DNA of 64,000 bases from Fusibacter_A sp965140735 (GCA_965140735.1 OZ223306.1:1240001-1304000), one strand, 5' to 3'; shown: positions 8,292 to 18,609, counted from the first letter of the stretch. Notes: generated by a model not told the origin, from the letters alone. Translations and numbers: made by a program.

Positions 8292-9005
8292 TTACTGAAT
8301 CACGTATTGATTTTCCATATCGCCCTCATAAGCAGGTATCGAAACACTAATTGACGTGTTAACTTCCACAAAAATACCCCATTTTCTAAGGCTTTCACTA
8401 TAACTCCCAGGTTCATTGATTGCACTTTCAAGATACTTTCTGTCACCTATTGCTTTAATCACAAAAGGTACTGCAAAAACTTGGTCATTGATCTTAATTG
8501 TAGGTCCAGTACATTGAATTTTTGATCTATTATAAATAACCCGCTGATCGTTAATTGAAATCGCCTCTGCACCTGCATTTCTCAAATCATCTACCATAGC
8601 TCTGATATCAAGGTCATGCACAGTAACAGCATTTGGATTCTCATTTTCATAAAGCTCTCTTGTGCCATCTGTTACAATGATCACAATACCGGGGCCTTCA
8701 AGATTGGTCAGCCCAGCAATCTTTTTTGTATTCTCAATTTCAACCTTTAAGACTTTTTCATAATCAATGTGGTCATCAGTCCTTGCCGCATCGAACTCAC
8801 TAATTTTTTCTTTTAAACTCTCCGCTTTTTCTCTGAGCTGAACAAGCTCCGCATTCTGACTTTCAAGCTCTATACTATTGGCATACATCTCTTTGATAGA
8901 CATGTATTTATAGCCTGAATTGACAGCTCTAAACTGCATTGCTGCTAAGATTCCTAGGAGAATCGTTAAAGCGAATACCGTCCTTTGAAGTGATGTTAAT
9001 TTCAT
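8292..9005 (-). CDS. DUF881 family membrane-anchored protein (second copy)
   Basis: The 237-residue protein has one N-terminal membrane helix (about residues 8-24), a coiled coil (about 37-75, rich in E/K/L) and a DUF881 domain with the hallmark segment LRNAGAEAISINDQRVI and the following GPTIKIN. DUF881 proteins lie next to ftsQ in many Gram-positive bacteria; they are thought to belong to the division or envelope machinery, but no activity is proven. It is about as long as the upstream DUF881 gene and shares the NAGAEAISINDQR block (NSAGAEAISINEQR in the other), so the pair comes from a duplication. Confidence 0.88.
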   Translation of the reverse strand: MKLTSLQRTVFALTILLGILAAMQFRAVNSGYKYMSIKEMYANSIELESQNAELVQLREKAESLKEKISEFDAARTDDHIDYEKVLKVEIENTKKIAGLTNLEGPGIVIIVTDGTRELYENENPNAVTVHDLDIRAMVDDLRNAGAEAISINDQRVIYNRSKIQCTGPTIKINDQVFAVPFVIKAIGDRKYLESAINEPGSYSESLRKWGIFVEVNTSISVSIPAYEGDMENQYVIQ

Positions 9006-9017
9006 TGATTCACCTTT

Positions 9018-9728
9018 CTACTTAACTGTATTGGCATATTTAAATTTTAATGTGCCATTGAAAGCTGGAACCTCAATATTTTCAACTGTTTTCACCTCTA
9101 CATAATACCCTTTGTCTCTTAAGCTTTCAATAATACCAAAACGCATATTCAACGCACCATCCATTGTTTTGGAATTACCAATGCCTTTTATGATAAAAGG
9201 CGGTGAAATTGGAATCGTGTTGACATTCATCTGTGCCCCTGCTAATCTGACCTCTGTACTATTGACCACACGTTGTTCGTTGATGGAAATCGCCTCGGCA
9301 CCTGCTGAATTGAGTTCGTTAAGCAATTCTAAAATCAATTTATAATCGTAAGCTATGTTGAGATCAAGGCCATAACTCCCATCAGTAGGCGGATTATCAA
9401 TAGTCACTAAGATACCTTGTCCGGCAACTTTTGTCCGTCCTGAAAATGCTTTGAATTTGTTAAGTTCCTCTGTGAGATTCTTGACAATTGCACTTTCCTC
9501 AGACGCAGACCCTTGAATATCTCCAAGTTGTTTTTCTAAATTTTCAACTTCTTCAATAAGGGCTTCCTTTTCAGCTTTAACTGTGGCCATCTCATTGAGA
9601 ATTTCAGTTGTTTTCTGAGTTGGCGTCGAACCATTCAGGTACGTGCCTTGAATAAACTTCATTTGAAAGGCTATAAATATGCCTAGAACGACACACGCAA
9701 GCCCAATCCATATTTTATCCGTTTTCAT
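9018..9728 (-). CDS. DUF881 family membrane-anchored protein (first copy)
   Basis: The layout of this 236-residue protein is the same as its downstream neighbour: a membrane helix (about residues 7-25), a coiled coil (about 40-90) and a C-terminal DUF881 domain containing LNSAGAEAISINEQRVV and GILVTIDNPPTDGSY. It lies seven bases after ftsQ and twelve before the second copy, so the three genes are clearly cotranscribed. Its position next to divIB supports a link to septation. Function is otherwise unknown. Confidence 0.88.
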   Translation of the reverse strand: MKTDKIWIGLACVVLGIFIAFQMKFIQGTYLNGSTPTQKTTEILNEMATVKAEKEALIEEVENLEKQLGDIQGSASEESAIVKNLTEELNKFKAFSGRTKVAGQGILVTIDNPPTDGSYGLDLNIAYDYKLILELLNELNSAGAEAISINEQRVVNSTEVRLAGAQMNVNTIPISPPFIIKGIGNSKTMDGALNMRFGIIESLRDKGYYVEVKTVENIEVPAFNGTLKFKYANTVK

Positions 9729-9735
9729 ATTTTAC

Positions 9736-10443
9736 CTACTCTCCAAATGGTTTATAGACGGGTAATCCATCAGTACTGACGTCAATCACACCCTCTGTAA
9801 TACTTTCATCTAACAATGCCTTGTAAATAGAAGCAAATGCATTAAACCGCCTTTCAATATTTTCACCATTACCAAATTTCACTGTAATATTACCTACTTT
9901 TATTTTAATATCATTATCTCCATAGTGAATCATTTTATAGTAATTAAAATCACTCTGGTTCATAAGTTCAATTAGATCGACAATATTTTCGAGTACATAC
10001 TCTTGATTTACATCAATTTTCTTGCCTGTGGAAAATCCTTTAAACATGAACCCTTCAACAGTATACCCATCCCCTTCATCTTCTAACACTTTTAAAACAT
10101 CTAAATCCCGATCAAGCGATAAAATAATATCTGAATATTTTAGGTTAAAATAGTGTGTTTTATACGTTAAATTGAAAATAACCTGATCTGGAAAATTTCG
10201 ATTGACCACCACTTCTTTGACAAAAGGATGTTTTAATAACCCTTCTCTAGCTTTTTTTAAATTAATTTTCCAATAAGCATCTCCATAGTGAATATCTGAA
10301 TACCGCTGAAGTTCATAAATATCAAGTTCTTCGCTTTGATTGTATAAAATCGCTTTAACTGTCAATAGATCCGTTTGAAAAACTAAATAATAGCCTCCAA
10401 AGCATATAATGCCTAAAAGTAAAATCCACTTTATTTTCTTCAT
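9736..10443 (-). CDS. ftsQ: Cell division protein FtsQ/DivIB
   Basis: The 235-residue bitopic protein has one N-terminal membrane helix (KWILLLGIICFGGYYLVF) followed by a POTRA domain (YELQRYSDIHYGDAYWKINLKKAREGLLKHPFVKEV is the typical strand-helix pattern, given here as residues about 43-78) and the family motif RNFPDQVIFNLTY. It acts outside the membrane in the FtsQ-FtsL-DivIC complex that controls septal peptidoglycan synthesis. It lies 24 bases after murG, in the order murG-ftsQ-DUF881-DUF881-sbp. Confidence 0.9.
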   Translation of the reverse strand: MKKIKWILLLGIICFGGYYLVFQTDLLTVKAILYNQSEELDIYELQRYSDIHYGDAYWKINLKKAREGLLKHPFVKEVVVNRNFPDQVIFNLTYKTHYFNLKYSDIILSLDRDLDVLKVLEDEGDGYTVEGFMFKGFSTGKKIDVNQEYVLENIVDLIELMNQSDFNYYKMIHYGDNDIKIKVGNITVKFGNGENIERRFNAFASIYKALLDESITEGVIDVSTDGLPVYKPFGE

Positions 10444-10466
10444 CTAAAAGCACTCCATACCCTTAT

Positions 10467-11582
10467 TTATATTTCACTTTCTTTGAGTAATGCTCCAATT
10501 TCATTCATAATTGCATCAAGTGGTTTTATGTGTTCTATTTTATCGCAATTACATCTCATAATTTCAAGTTTAGAAGGCTCTCCATAGAAATCGAGTATCG
10601 TATGTTGCATCAGTTCTGCATTTAAATCTTCCTCTTTAATAATTATGCCCATCCCATTTCGATCTACTACTTTTGCGTTATAAAACTGATGGTTATTAGC
10701 AACATTTGGGGAAGGAATTACAATTGCAGGGGTTCTCGCTGCTATAATTTCATTTATCGTGGAAGCACCTGCACGTGATATCACCAAATCCACCGCATTG
10801 AGGTATATCGGCATCTCTTTCATAAAACTGATCAATTTAAAATTTTTTCCCACCGTATATTGCCCTGTTTTTATTTTTTCATTGATATTTCCAAAATAGC
10901 GGTTGCCAGACACATGGAAAATTTTGATTTTAGAACAATCTGTTAAGGTCGCATAAGTTTCCATCATCACTTGATTTAACTTTAAAGCGCCATTACTGCC
11001 ACCCACTGTCATTAAGACAAATTCATCTTTTGCAATCCCAAGCCTTTGTCTCGCATAATCTCTCGTCACAGTGTGGAAGCTCTCAAGCACAGGCAATCCC
11101 GTATAGACGATCTTTTCCTTGTTCTTAAAATGTGCTTTTGCTTCTTCAAAAGTAACCAACACACGATCCACAAAACGACTTAAGATTTTATTCGTCATCC
11201 CTGGAAACGCATTTTGTTCATGAATAACTGTTGGAATCCCAGCAAGGGCACCAATCAGCACTATAGGTCCTGCGACGTAACCACCTGTTCCAATAATGAG
11301 ATCGGGTTTAAAGCGCTTGATTTCACTTTTGGCTTGAAAAAGTCCTTTTATTAAAACACCTAAAGCCTTAATGGTCTTAAGTGAAATTTTCTTATTAAGT
11401 GGCGCCACATCAATTTGTCTAAAAGTAACACCTGCCTTGGGTACGATCTCTTTTTCCATACCGAGCTTAGCACCCATATACAAAATTTCAATGCCCTTAT
11501 ATTCTGTTCTTAAACGTTCTGCGATGGCTAGAGCCGGATAAATATGGCCACCTGTACCACCGCCTGTAATCATTACTTTCAT
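10467..11582 (-). CDS. murG: MurG, UDP-GlcNAc:lipid I N-acetylglucosaminyltransferase
   Basis: The 371-residue enzyme adds GlcNAc to lipid I to make lipid II on the inner face of the membrane. It has the N-terminal loop GGTGGHIYPALAIAE, the second glycine loop IGTGGYVAGP, HEQNAFPGMTNKIL, and the C-terminal UDP-GlcNAc site (VGGSNGALKLNQ, SRAGASTINEI, PSPNVANNHQ). Length and order are those of GT28-family MurG. It lies 37 bases after ftsW. Confidence 0.97.
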   Translation of the reverse strand: MKVMITGGGTGGHIYPALAIAERLRTEYKGIEILYMGAKLGMEKEIVPKAGVTFRQIDVAPLNKKISLKTIKALGVLIKGLFQAKSEIKRFKPDLIIGTGGYVAGPIVLIGALAGIPTVIHEQNAFPGMTNKILSRFVDRVLVTFEEAKAHFKNKEKIVYTGLPVLESFHTVTRDYARQRLGIAKDEFVLMTVGGSNGALKLNQVMMETYATLTDCSKIKIFHVSGNRYFGNINEKIKTGQYTVGKNFKLISFMKEMPIYLNAVDLVISRAGASTINEIIAARTPAIVIPSPNVANNHQFYNAKVVDRNGMGIIIKEEDLNAELMQHTILDFYGEPSKLEIMRCNCDKIEHIKPLDAIMNEIGALLKESEI

Positions 11583-11619
11583 AGATTATCTCCATTTGTT
11601 CCTTATATTATTGAATACA

Positions 11620-12711
11620 TCAACTGCGACTCATGCAATGTTTGGATATGTTTAGCAAAATCCCCACCGATCCCATCAGTATAACCACACTTGTACCCCC
11701 ATAGCTTATGAAGGGAAGTGAAATACCTGTGGCAGGCATAGATGAAGTTGCAACAGCATAATTCATAATCACTTGAAGTGTCAACATAGCCGTAATACCC
11801 GTTGCCATAAAAAAAGAAAAATGATCTGGTGCATTCATAGCAATTTTAACACAACGATATATCAAGATCAAAAAGAATATAAGGAGCAAGACTGTCCCTA
11901 TAAATCCAAGCTCTTCACCAATTGTCGCCAAAATAAAGTCATTTTGTGGTTCAGGAATATAAAGCTTGTTTTGTGTACTCATACCAAGTCCAACCCCATT
12001 AATACCACCAGTACCAAGTGCATAAAGAGATTGCACTACTTGATAGGACTCATCCGTTGGATCACTAAAAGGATCTAAAAAGGCAGTCCACCTGCTCACC
12101 CTATATGATGCTGAATTGACAAGTTCCCAAGCTATTGCACTTCCCACTAAAAGACCCGAAACTGTGTAACGCCAGTAAAGCCCTGCTACGAACAACATAA
12201 TGCAAAGAATGCCTGCTACAATCACCGCGGTACTCATATTCGGTTGTTTCATTATCAAAAACCCCGTGACTGCAATAATACTTACATAAACGCCTAGAAC
12301 AGGCAATTCATTCAGTCTTGTATGATTTTTTTCAAGACTGTATGAAAAGAAAAGTATCAGACCAATTTTAGCGATTTCAGCGGGCATAAAGGTCAGTCCA
12401 CCTATTACGATCCACCTTTGAGCATTATTGATGACTTTTCCGAAGATAAGAACATAGACAAGTAGGCCAATACTTACAATTAAAGCTGGCATTGCTACTT
12501 TTTTGTAGACCTTGTAATTAACTTGTGCTGCAATGAACATGACCACCACGCCTATACAAATCCACCTGAGATCTGTCATAAAAAAATGAGTTTTATTTTG
12601 CATCTTTTCTATTGCATAATAATAACTTGAACTAAATACCATCAGCAAGCCAAATGCCGCAAGCAACAATGTCACTATCAAAAGTGTATAATCTATCTTG
12701 TTTGTTTTCAT
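11620..12711 (-). CDS. ftsW: FtsW, septal SEDS-family peptidoglycan glycosyltransferase
   Basis: The 363-residue polytopic membrane protein has about ten helices and the SEDS signatures GFLIMKQPNMSTA, a DPFSDPTDESYQVVQS loop, FILATIGEELGF, and the end motif GISLPFISYGGTS. By family it polymerises lipid II at the septum together with a class B PBP. It follows murD by one base (murD stop TGA, then TATG) and shares its ribosome site AAGGG with the murD end, so translation is coupled. SpoVE and RodA are paralogues; the dcw location favours FtsW. Confidence 0.93.
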   Translation of the reverse strand: MKTNKIDYTLLIVTLLLAAFGLLMVFSSSYYYAIEKMQNKTHFFMTDLRWICIGVVVMFIAAQVNYKVYKKVAMPALIVSIGLLVYVLIFGKVINNAQRWIVIGGLTFMPAEIAKIGLILFFSYSLEKNHTRLNELPVLGVYVSIIAVTGFLIMKQPNMSTAVIVAGILCIMLFVAGLYWRYTVSGLLVGSAIAWELVNSASYRVSRWTAFLDPFSDPTDESYQVVQSLYALGTGGINGVGLGMSTQNKLYIPEPQNDFILATIGEELGFIGTVLLLIFFLILIYRCVKIAMNAPDHFSFFMATGITAMLTLQVIMNYAVATSSMPATGISLPFISYGGTSVVILMGSVGILLNISKHCMSRS

Positions 12712-12712
12712 A

Positions 12713-14068
12713 TCAACCCTTCAACGCGTGAACACATCTCTTGAAATGCTCACCTCTTTTTTCAAAGTTATCATACATATCCCAACTTGCACATGCAGGA
12801 GATAACAATATAGCATCTCCAGACTCAGAGAGTTCATAAGCTTTTGCAACAGCTTCTTCCATATGATCTACAAAGAAACAATTGTCAAATTGATTCTTTG
12901 AGGCTTCTTCCTTAATTTTATATTTAGTCTCGCCTAGGAGTACCAAAGCAGTTACTTTACCATCAAATGCTTCAAACAAGTCTTCGAAAGTACTGCCCTT
13001 GTCCATGCCACCTGCTATCAAAACCGTATTTGTTTTCATAGATTTTAATGCACAAATCGTAGAGTCTACATTTGTCCCTTTAGAATCATTGTATAAAATG
13101 CGACCGTTAATCGTGTCCACATATTCACATCTGTGTTCAACACCCTTAAAAGTCATTAATGTCTGTTTTATCGTTTCAGCCTGAATGCCAGACAGATATG
13201 CGATCGCAATACTTGCCAAAGCATTCTCGACATTATGTGCGCCTAAAATGAACATCTCATCAACCTTACACACTTTGATTTTCACAGCATCTAGCTGAAT
13301 AATAAAATGGTCATTCTCAATATAAACACCTTCATCTAAAACAACTTTCTGGCTGAAGTAAATCACTCTGCTTTTCGCCTTTGCACCGAGATCTCTCGTG
13401 ATCTCATTATCATAATTTAAAACCAAAAAATCTGTTTCTTCTTGATTTTCGAAAATTCTAGCTTTTGCATCTGTATAATTGGTCATATTTTTATGTCTAT
13501 TAAGGTGATCTGGTGTTACATTTAAGATCACTGCAATATGTGCTTTAAATTCTCGAATGGATTCTAACTGAAAGCTACTGAGTTCTGTCACCATTGTCGT
13601 TTTAGCAGTTGCCTTTTTTGCCCTTGATACTGCTGGAATGCCTATATTGCCCACTACAAAATGATCTTTGCCTGCATTTTGAAACATTTCGCCAGTTAAA
13701 GCAGTTGTTGTGGTTTTACCATTTGTACCTGTAATACCTACAAACGACCCTTTACAAAGTTGATACGCAAGTTCTATTTCACCAATAATAGGAATATTAC
13801 ACTGTTTGATTTTTTGGATAAAAGGTATGTCAAGTGGGACCCCAGGACTGACCACAACTAAGTCGATCTCCTCAACTTGTTCTGGATGACTCCCTAAAAT
13901 CGTTTTAGTCACATAAGGCATAATTTCTGGTATCAACTCTTGTAGCTGAGCTTCTGTTTTTGCATCGTTGACGGTCACTAATGCGCCCTCTTCTTTTAAT
14001 GCTTTTATAGCAGATATTCCCGATTTAGCGAGTCCAATAACTAAAACACGCTGATCTTTAAAAGTCAT
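12713..14068 (-). CDS. murD: MurD, UDP-MurNAc-L-alanine:D-glutamate ligase
   Basis: The 451-residue cytoplasmic ligase adds D-glutamate to UDP-MurNAc-L-Ala. An N-terminal Rossmann domain (VLVIGLAKSGISAI) is followed by the ATP site GITGTNGKTTTTAL, VTELSSFQLE, the NVTPDHLNRH motif and HRCEYV/NDSKGTN in the central and C-terminal domains. The start is ATG 14068 because GGAGG lies eight bases before it, inside the longer frame that begins at 14083. It comes 18 bases after mraY. Confidence 0.97.
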   Translation of the reverse strand: MTFKDQRVLVIGLAKSGISAIKALKEEGALVTVNDAKTEAQLQELIPEIMPYVTKTILGSHPEQVEEIDLVVVSPGVPLDIPFIQKIKQCNIPIIGEIELAYQLCKGSFVGITGTNGKTTTTALTGEMFQNAGKDHFVVGNIGIPAVSRAKKATAKTTMVTELSSFQLESIREFKAHIAVILNVTPDHLNRHKNMTNYTDAKARIFENQEETDFLVLNYDNEITRDLGAKAKSRVIYFSQKVVLDEGVYIENDHFIIQLDAVKIKVCKVDEMFILGAHNVENALASIAIAYLSGIQAETIKQTLMTFKGVEHRCEYVDTINGRILYNDSKGTNVDSTICALKSMKTNTVLIAGGMDKGSTFEDLFEAFDGKVTALVLLGETKYKIKEEASKNQFDNCFFVDHMEEAVAKAYELSESGDAILLSPACASWDMYDNFEKRGEHFKRCVHALKG

Positions 14069-14086
14069 ACGATCATCCTCCATAAT

Positions 14087-15052
14087 TTAATATACTAAAA
14101 TGCCCAAAACACCCATCATTAAAGTTATCACTGCAAAGCTTATAACAATCTTCTTTTCTGTATAACCCACCAATTCAAAATGATGATGGATTGGTGCCAT
14201 CTTAAAAACACGCTTTTTCGTTTTTTTATAAACACCAACTTGAATTACAACGGATAAGGCTTCAATCACATATATTAAGCCAATAATAGGTACCCAAAGC
14301 GGTATTTTTAAAACCACTGCCATAGCAGCCACAATCCCGCCAAGTGCAAGTGATCCTGTATCTCCCATAAAAACTTTAGCCGGATGCCAATTGAATCTAA
14401 GATAACCTATAAGAGCACCTGCCATGGCAAGTGAAAGCATGACCATCTGTGGCATCTCTTGTAAATATGCAAAATAAGCATAAAAGAACATTACAACAGT
14501 AGTCACCGATGCTGCAAGCCCGTCAAGTCCATCCGCTAAGTTAACCGCATTGTCCACTGCTATAAAATAAAATAGCATAAAAGGGATAAAAACAACACCG
14601 AGATCAAGTGAATATTCTAAAATTGGGATCTCTATATCCCTTCCAAACTTCAATGCCATTACAGCCATTAAAAGGCTCATGAAGAGTTGTAAGAATATTT
14701 TTTGCTTAGCTTTTAGACCTAAATTGTGCTTACGAACAACCTTTATATAATCATCTAAAAATCCAATGATGCCAAAACCAATCATACCCGTTAAAACGTA
14801 TATCACTTCATAGGATTGCATCAAGAAAAAAGCAACTGGCACTAAAAAAGCTGTAATAAAAATCAATCCGCCAATGGTAGGGGTCCCACCTTTAGAAAGA
14901 TGTGACTTTGGCCCTTCTTCTCTAATCGCTTGACCAAATTTGAGTTTTTTTAATTGAGGTATAATCACCGGTCCCAATAAAAGGGCTGCAATTAGACTGA
15001 CTGTGAAAAATGCAATATAATACATGCTATTGTACTTAAAAATTGTTAACAT
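14087..15052 (-). CDS. mraY: MraY, phospho-MurNAc-pentapeptide transferase
   Basis: This 321-residue membrane enzyme links UDP-MurNAc-pentapeptide to undecaprenyl phosphate, giving lipid I. It has ten predicted helices and the signatures GTPTIGGLIFI, FLDDYIKV, the catalytic NAVNLADGLDGLA loop, and MGDTGSLALGG. The C-terminal cytoplasmic motif MAPIHHHFEL is also present. The start is ATG 15052, one base after the murE stop and behind GGAAGGA. A frame reading 48 bases further upstream overlaps murE and gives an N-terminus foreign to the family. Confidence 0.97.
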   Translation of the reverse strand: MLTIFKYNSMYYIAFFTVSLIAALLLGPVIIPQLKKLKFGQAIREEGPKSHLSKGGTPTIGGLIFITAFLVPVAFFLMQSYEVIYVLTGMIGFGIIGFLDDYIKVVRKHNLGLKAKQKIFLQLFMSLLMAVMALKFGRDIEIPILEYSLDLGVVFIPFMLFYFIAVDNAVNLADGLDGLAASVTTVVMFFYAYFAYLQEMPQMVMLSLAMAGALIGYLRFNWHPAKVFMGDTGSLALGGIVAAMAVVLKIPLWVPIIGLIYVIEALSVVIQVGVYKKTKKRVFKMAPIHHHFELVGYTEKKIVISFAVITLMMGVLGILVY

Positions 15053-15053
15053 A

Positions 15054-16517
15054 CTATTTCCTTCCACCAAAAAAATCTTGTACGACTTCTTTATCATCAA
15101 AATGAATTTTATTTTTGCCTATGATTTGATAATCTTCATGTCCCTTACCAGCAATGAGGACCACATCGTTTTCACCTGCTAAAGTAAGCGCTTTATAAAT
15201 CCCTTCACGGCGATCTTCCACGACGTACAACTCGTCTGAAATTCTCATCCCTTCAAGGACATCTTTTATGATCTGTCCAGGTGCTTCAGTCCGGGGATTA
15301 TCACTGGTTAAAACCACAAGATCAGATAATTTCTGCGCTATCTCTCCCATCATAGGACGCTTTTTACGATCACGATCTCCACCACATCCAAATACGGTTA
15401 TAATCTTACCACGCGAAAATTCTTGAATAGCCTGTAAGACATTCTCAAGTGCATCCGGTGTATGCGCATAATCCAATAATACAGTCCTAGATTGATCATT
15501 AGGTACACGCTCAAGTCTACCTCTCACAGGTTCAATTTCTGAAACAAGCTCACTGATTGCTTCTATTTTAAAACCTTGAAGAAGCATTACCCCCACACAA
15601 GCCATTAAATTGTAAATATAAATCTTACCGGGAATATTGAGTCTTACTGGCACACTCTGTCCACACCAGTTTAAATGAAAAGTACTCCCCCACTGATGAT
15701 ATTCAATATGATTTGCCCAAAGCTCAGATGCCTCGGATAAGCCATATGACAGACATCTTTTATTCAGACTTATTTCTTTTAATATGCGCTGTCCATATGC
15801 GTTGTCATTATTAATCACACAGCCTTTTGTAGCCATTTTAAAAAGTTTAAGTTTAGCTAAAAAATAATCTTCAAAATCGGGATGAAAATCAAGATGATCT
15901 TCTGTTAAATTTGTAAAAACTGCATAATTAAAGTTCATACCATGAACTCTGCCTAGTTTAAGCGCATGCGAACTCACTTCCATAAAACAATTTTCACAGC
16001 CCATTTCAACAGCCTTACTCATCAGCCTTGCCAGTTCAAGCGCATCCGGTGTCGTGTTAACCGTTGGGATTTTCGTCTCACCTATGAAATTGGCAATTGT
16101 TCCAAAAACCGCATTGGTATGTCCCATTGCTTTATAAAGATTGTTGAGCATCTGCGTAATCGAGGTTTTACCGTTAGTCCCTGTAATCCCCACGACGTTT
16201 ATTTGCTCAGTTGGATGATTATAAAATACATTTGCCATTTCAGCAAGCGCCAACTTTGTATCTGCTACTTTAATCACACTCACATTTTCTGGAACAAGAT
16301 TTAAATCAATTGCCTTTTCAACCACCACTGCGGCAGCACCATCACGAATAACTTGTTCGATAAAGTCATGCCCATCTCGTTGATAACCCGAAATTGCCAC
16401 AAATAAAGTCCCATTCTCTATTTTACCAGAATGATGCTGAATTGCCTTGATTTCTTTATCGACTGTACCCTTTATTAATTCAAATTTAGAATCACTTAAA
16501 ATTTTATTTAAAATCAT
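15054..16517 (-). CDS. murE: MurE, UDP-MurNAc-tripeptide synthetase
   Basis: The 487-residue Mur ligase adds the third amino acid to UDP-MurNAc-dipeptide. It has VGITGTNGKTSITQM (ATP site), EVSSHALKLGRV, NLTEDHLDFH, VLLDYAHTPDALE and SDNPRTEAP. The DNPR motif is the meso-diaminopimelate recognition motif of MurE, so a DAP-type peptidoglycan is predicted. The start is ATG 16517 with GGGAGG five bases ahead. It begins 90 bases after the PBP gene and overlaps almost directly with mraY. Confidence 0.96.
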   Translation of the reverse strand: MILNKILSDSKFELIKGTVDKEIKAIQHHSGKIENGTLFVAISGYQRDGHDFIEQVIRDGAAAVVVEKAIDLNLVPENVSVIKVADTKLALAEMANVFYNHPTEQINVVGITGTNGKTSITQMLNNLYKAMGHTNAVFGTIANFIGETKIPTVNTTPDALELARLMSKAVEMGCENCFMEVSSHALKLGRVHGMNFNYAVFTNLTEDHLDFHPDFEDYFLAKLKLFKMATKGCVINNDNAYGQRILKEISLNKRCLSYGLSEASELWANHIEYHQWGSTFHLNWCGQSVPVRLNIPGKIYIYNLMACVGVMLLQGFKIEAISELVSEIEPVRGRLERVPNDQSRTVLLDYAHTPDALENVLQAIQEFSRGKIITVFGCGGDRDRKKRPMMGEIAQKLSDLVVLTSDNPRTEAPGQIIKDVLEGMRISDELYVVEDRREGIYKALTLAGENDVVLIAGKGHEDYQIIGKNKIHFDDKEVVQDFFGGRK

Positions 16518-16606
16518 ACAGCCTCCCACTTGATCGCTTTCATGAATTATTGGATATTATATTTCTAAATCATGTTATGCCCTATTATCACATGATATCA
16601 ACGATT

Positions 16607-18580
16607 TTAATTGTCAGCATTTTCATCAGTAGAGACCTCATCACCCACTGATAAAATCATCACTGCTTTATCCGAAATTTCAGTATCTGCTTCAGGATAT
16701 TGATCCACGATCAATAAATTACTATTATCAATCGTTATAGGATCTGTTGAAAAACTTATTTTTAGTTTAGTTAATTTTTTAGAAGCTTCTTCGTAAGTTA
16801 ACCCTACGAGGTTAGGCGCCTTAATCATCTTACTGTCTTTCGTCGTCGGGGTAATCGCCTTATATCGCAAAATATCCTCAAGCATTGATTTTGCTATAGG
16901 TGCCGCAACACTACCACCACCAAATTCATCTTGTGGCGCATCTACAACGACATAAACTACGAACTGAGGTGCATCTATTGGGGCAATCCCCACAAAAGAA
17001 GCAACGACGTAGTCCTCTTGATAAGCACCATCTGCAAATTTACGACTTGAACCCGTTTTACCACCTACACGGATACCTTCAATATAAGCATTCTTACCAG
17101 TACCGCCATCCACTACCGCTTCAAGCATTACTTTCATTTTTTCTGATGTGGCTTCTGTAATCACTTGGCGTATTACTTTTTTCGGATATAGTTTAGTAAC
17201 TTCACCATGTTCGTTGATCACTTCTTTAACAATATGAGGCTCAAGGAGATAGCCCCCGTTAACTAAAGCCGAAACTGCTCTTACAACTTGAATCATGGTC
17301 ACATTAATCCCATGTCCATAAGACATCGTTGCAAGTTCCACTGGCCCTACTTTATCTTCGGGGATATATATGGACCCTGCTTCTGCTGGTAGTCCAATAC
17401 CAGTCACATCAAAAAAACCAAATAATTCGAGATATTTATAGTAAGTTTTTAACCCGATCATGTCAATCGTCTGCATAAAAACAGGATTACATGAATTCCT
17501 AAGACCTTCTAAAAAAGTTTCTTCGCCATGTGCACTTGGATAAATCCAACAATGTAGAGGAACACCTGCCACTTTCATGACACCCTTGCACACAAACTTA
17601 GTATTCAAGTTAACAAGTTCTTCATTGAGTGCAATAGAAGCCGTAATCGCTTTAAAAACAGATCCCGGTTCATAGGTATTGCCGATGACGATATTACGCC
17701 ACATTTCATTCCAGTAATTTGACTTTTCTTCACTACTCAAAGCTTCAAAGTCAGCAGGATCCATGCGGTCGCTCACATTTCTAGGATCATTTAAATTATA
17801 ATCCGGTTTAGATGCCATCGCTAAGATTTCTCCTGTCATAGGGTCCATAACAATAGCCGAAGCTGAGATAGGTGTATGTTTTATCATAGCTTGTTCCAAG
17901 CGCTCTTCGACAAAATATTGGATAGTATCATCTATTGTAAGTTTAATCGAATCACCGTTTAAAGGGGCTACCATAGTGTCTTCACCATATGGCAGTTGTC
18001 TCCCGTGCACATCTGTTGTAACGAAATATTTACCCTTAGTACCTTTTAAAATGCTATTCATCGCATACTCTATGCCAACATAACCATCATTATCTGCATT
18101 GACATTGCCAATCACATGAGAAGCTAAGTTGTCATATGGATAAATTCGTTTATTATCTTCCGTTATTGAAACACCCTTGATGCCTTTGCTCCTGATCAGA
18201 TCTCCTTGACTTTTATCAAGATCAGATACTAATTTGACATAGACCGTTTTGGCATCCACTATTTTCTTTTGAATTTCCGCAGCATCAACATCAAGTGCAT
18301 CTGCGATTAAAACTGCTGTATCGTGAGGATTTTTAACAGTGGAAGATTTTACCCATACCGAAAATGTTTTTATTGAAAATGCAAGCTTATCACCATTGCG
18401 ATCTAAAATATCCCCTCTTTTAGCAGGGATTGGAATATTTTTGTTTTGTTGATCTCTTGCCATAGCGGTAAGTTCATCTTTCCATATAATTTGGATGTAA
18501 TAAAGTCGTCCAACTATTGCGCCCATCAAGCAACAAGTGACAATGAAAAAAATCAATAATCTATTCCTAAATTTAGTCAT
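16607..18580 (-). CDS. Class B penicillin-binding protein (FtsI/SpoVD type) with one PASTA domain
   Basis: The 657-residue bitopic transpeptidase has a membrane helix at residues about 8-28, the PBP dimer domain starting at AKRGDILDRNG, then the transpeptidase domain with SVFK (Ser 307 to Lys 310), SCN (363-365) and KTGSS. One PASTA repeat (starts APNLVGLTYEEASKKL) closes the protein. It cross-links septal peptidoglycan. Location in the dcw cluster favours the essential division PBP (FtsI/PBP2B role); the single PASTA domain also resembles SpoVD, and homology alone cannot separate them. It has its own promoter and a terminator lies in front of it, so it heads a separate unit through sbp. Confidence 0.92.
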   Translation of the reverse strand: MTKFRNRLLIFFIVTCCLMGAIVGRLYYIQIIWKDELTAMARDQQNKNIPIPAKRGDILDRNGDKLAFSIKTFSVWVKSSTVKNPHDTAVLIADALDVDAAEIQKKIVDAKTVYVKLVSDLDKSQGDLIRSKGIKGVSITEDNKRIYPYDNLASHVIGNVNADNDGYVGIEYAMNSILKGTKGKYFVTTDVHGRQLPYGEDTMVAPLNGDSIKLTIDDTIQYFVEERLEQAMIKHTPISASAIVMDPMTGEILAMASKPDYNLNDPRNVSDRMDPADFEALSSEEKSNYWNEMWRNIVIGNTYEPGSVFKAITASIALNEELVNLNTKFVCKGVMKVAGVPLHCWIYPSAHGEETFLEGLRNSCNPVFMQTIDMIGLKTYYKYLELFGFFDVTGIGLPAEAGSIYIPEDKVGPVELATMSYGHGINVTMIQVVRAVSALVNGGYLLEPHIVKEVINEHGEVTKLYPKKVIRQVITEATSEKMKVMLEAVVDGGTGKNAYIEGIRVGGKTGSSRKFADGAYQEDYVVASFVGIAPIDAPQFVVYVVVDAPQDEFGGGSVAAPIAKSMLEDILRYKAITPTTKDSKMIKAPNLVGLTYEEASKKLTKLKISFSTDPITIDNSNLLIVDQYPEADTEISDKAVMILSVGDEVSTDENADN

Positions 18581-18609
18581 TAATTTGCCTCCAAAATGTC
18601 GCTACTACT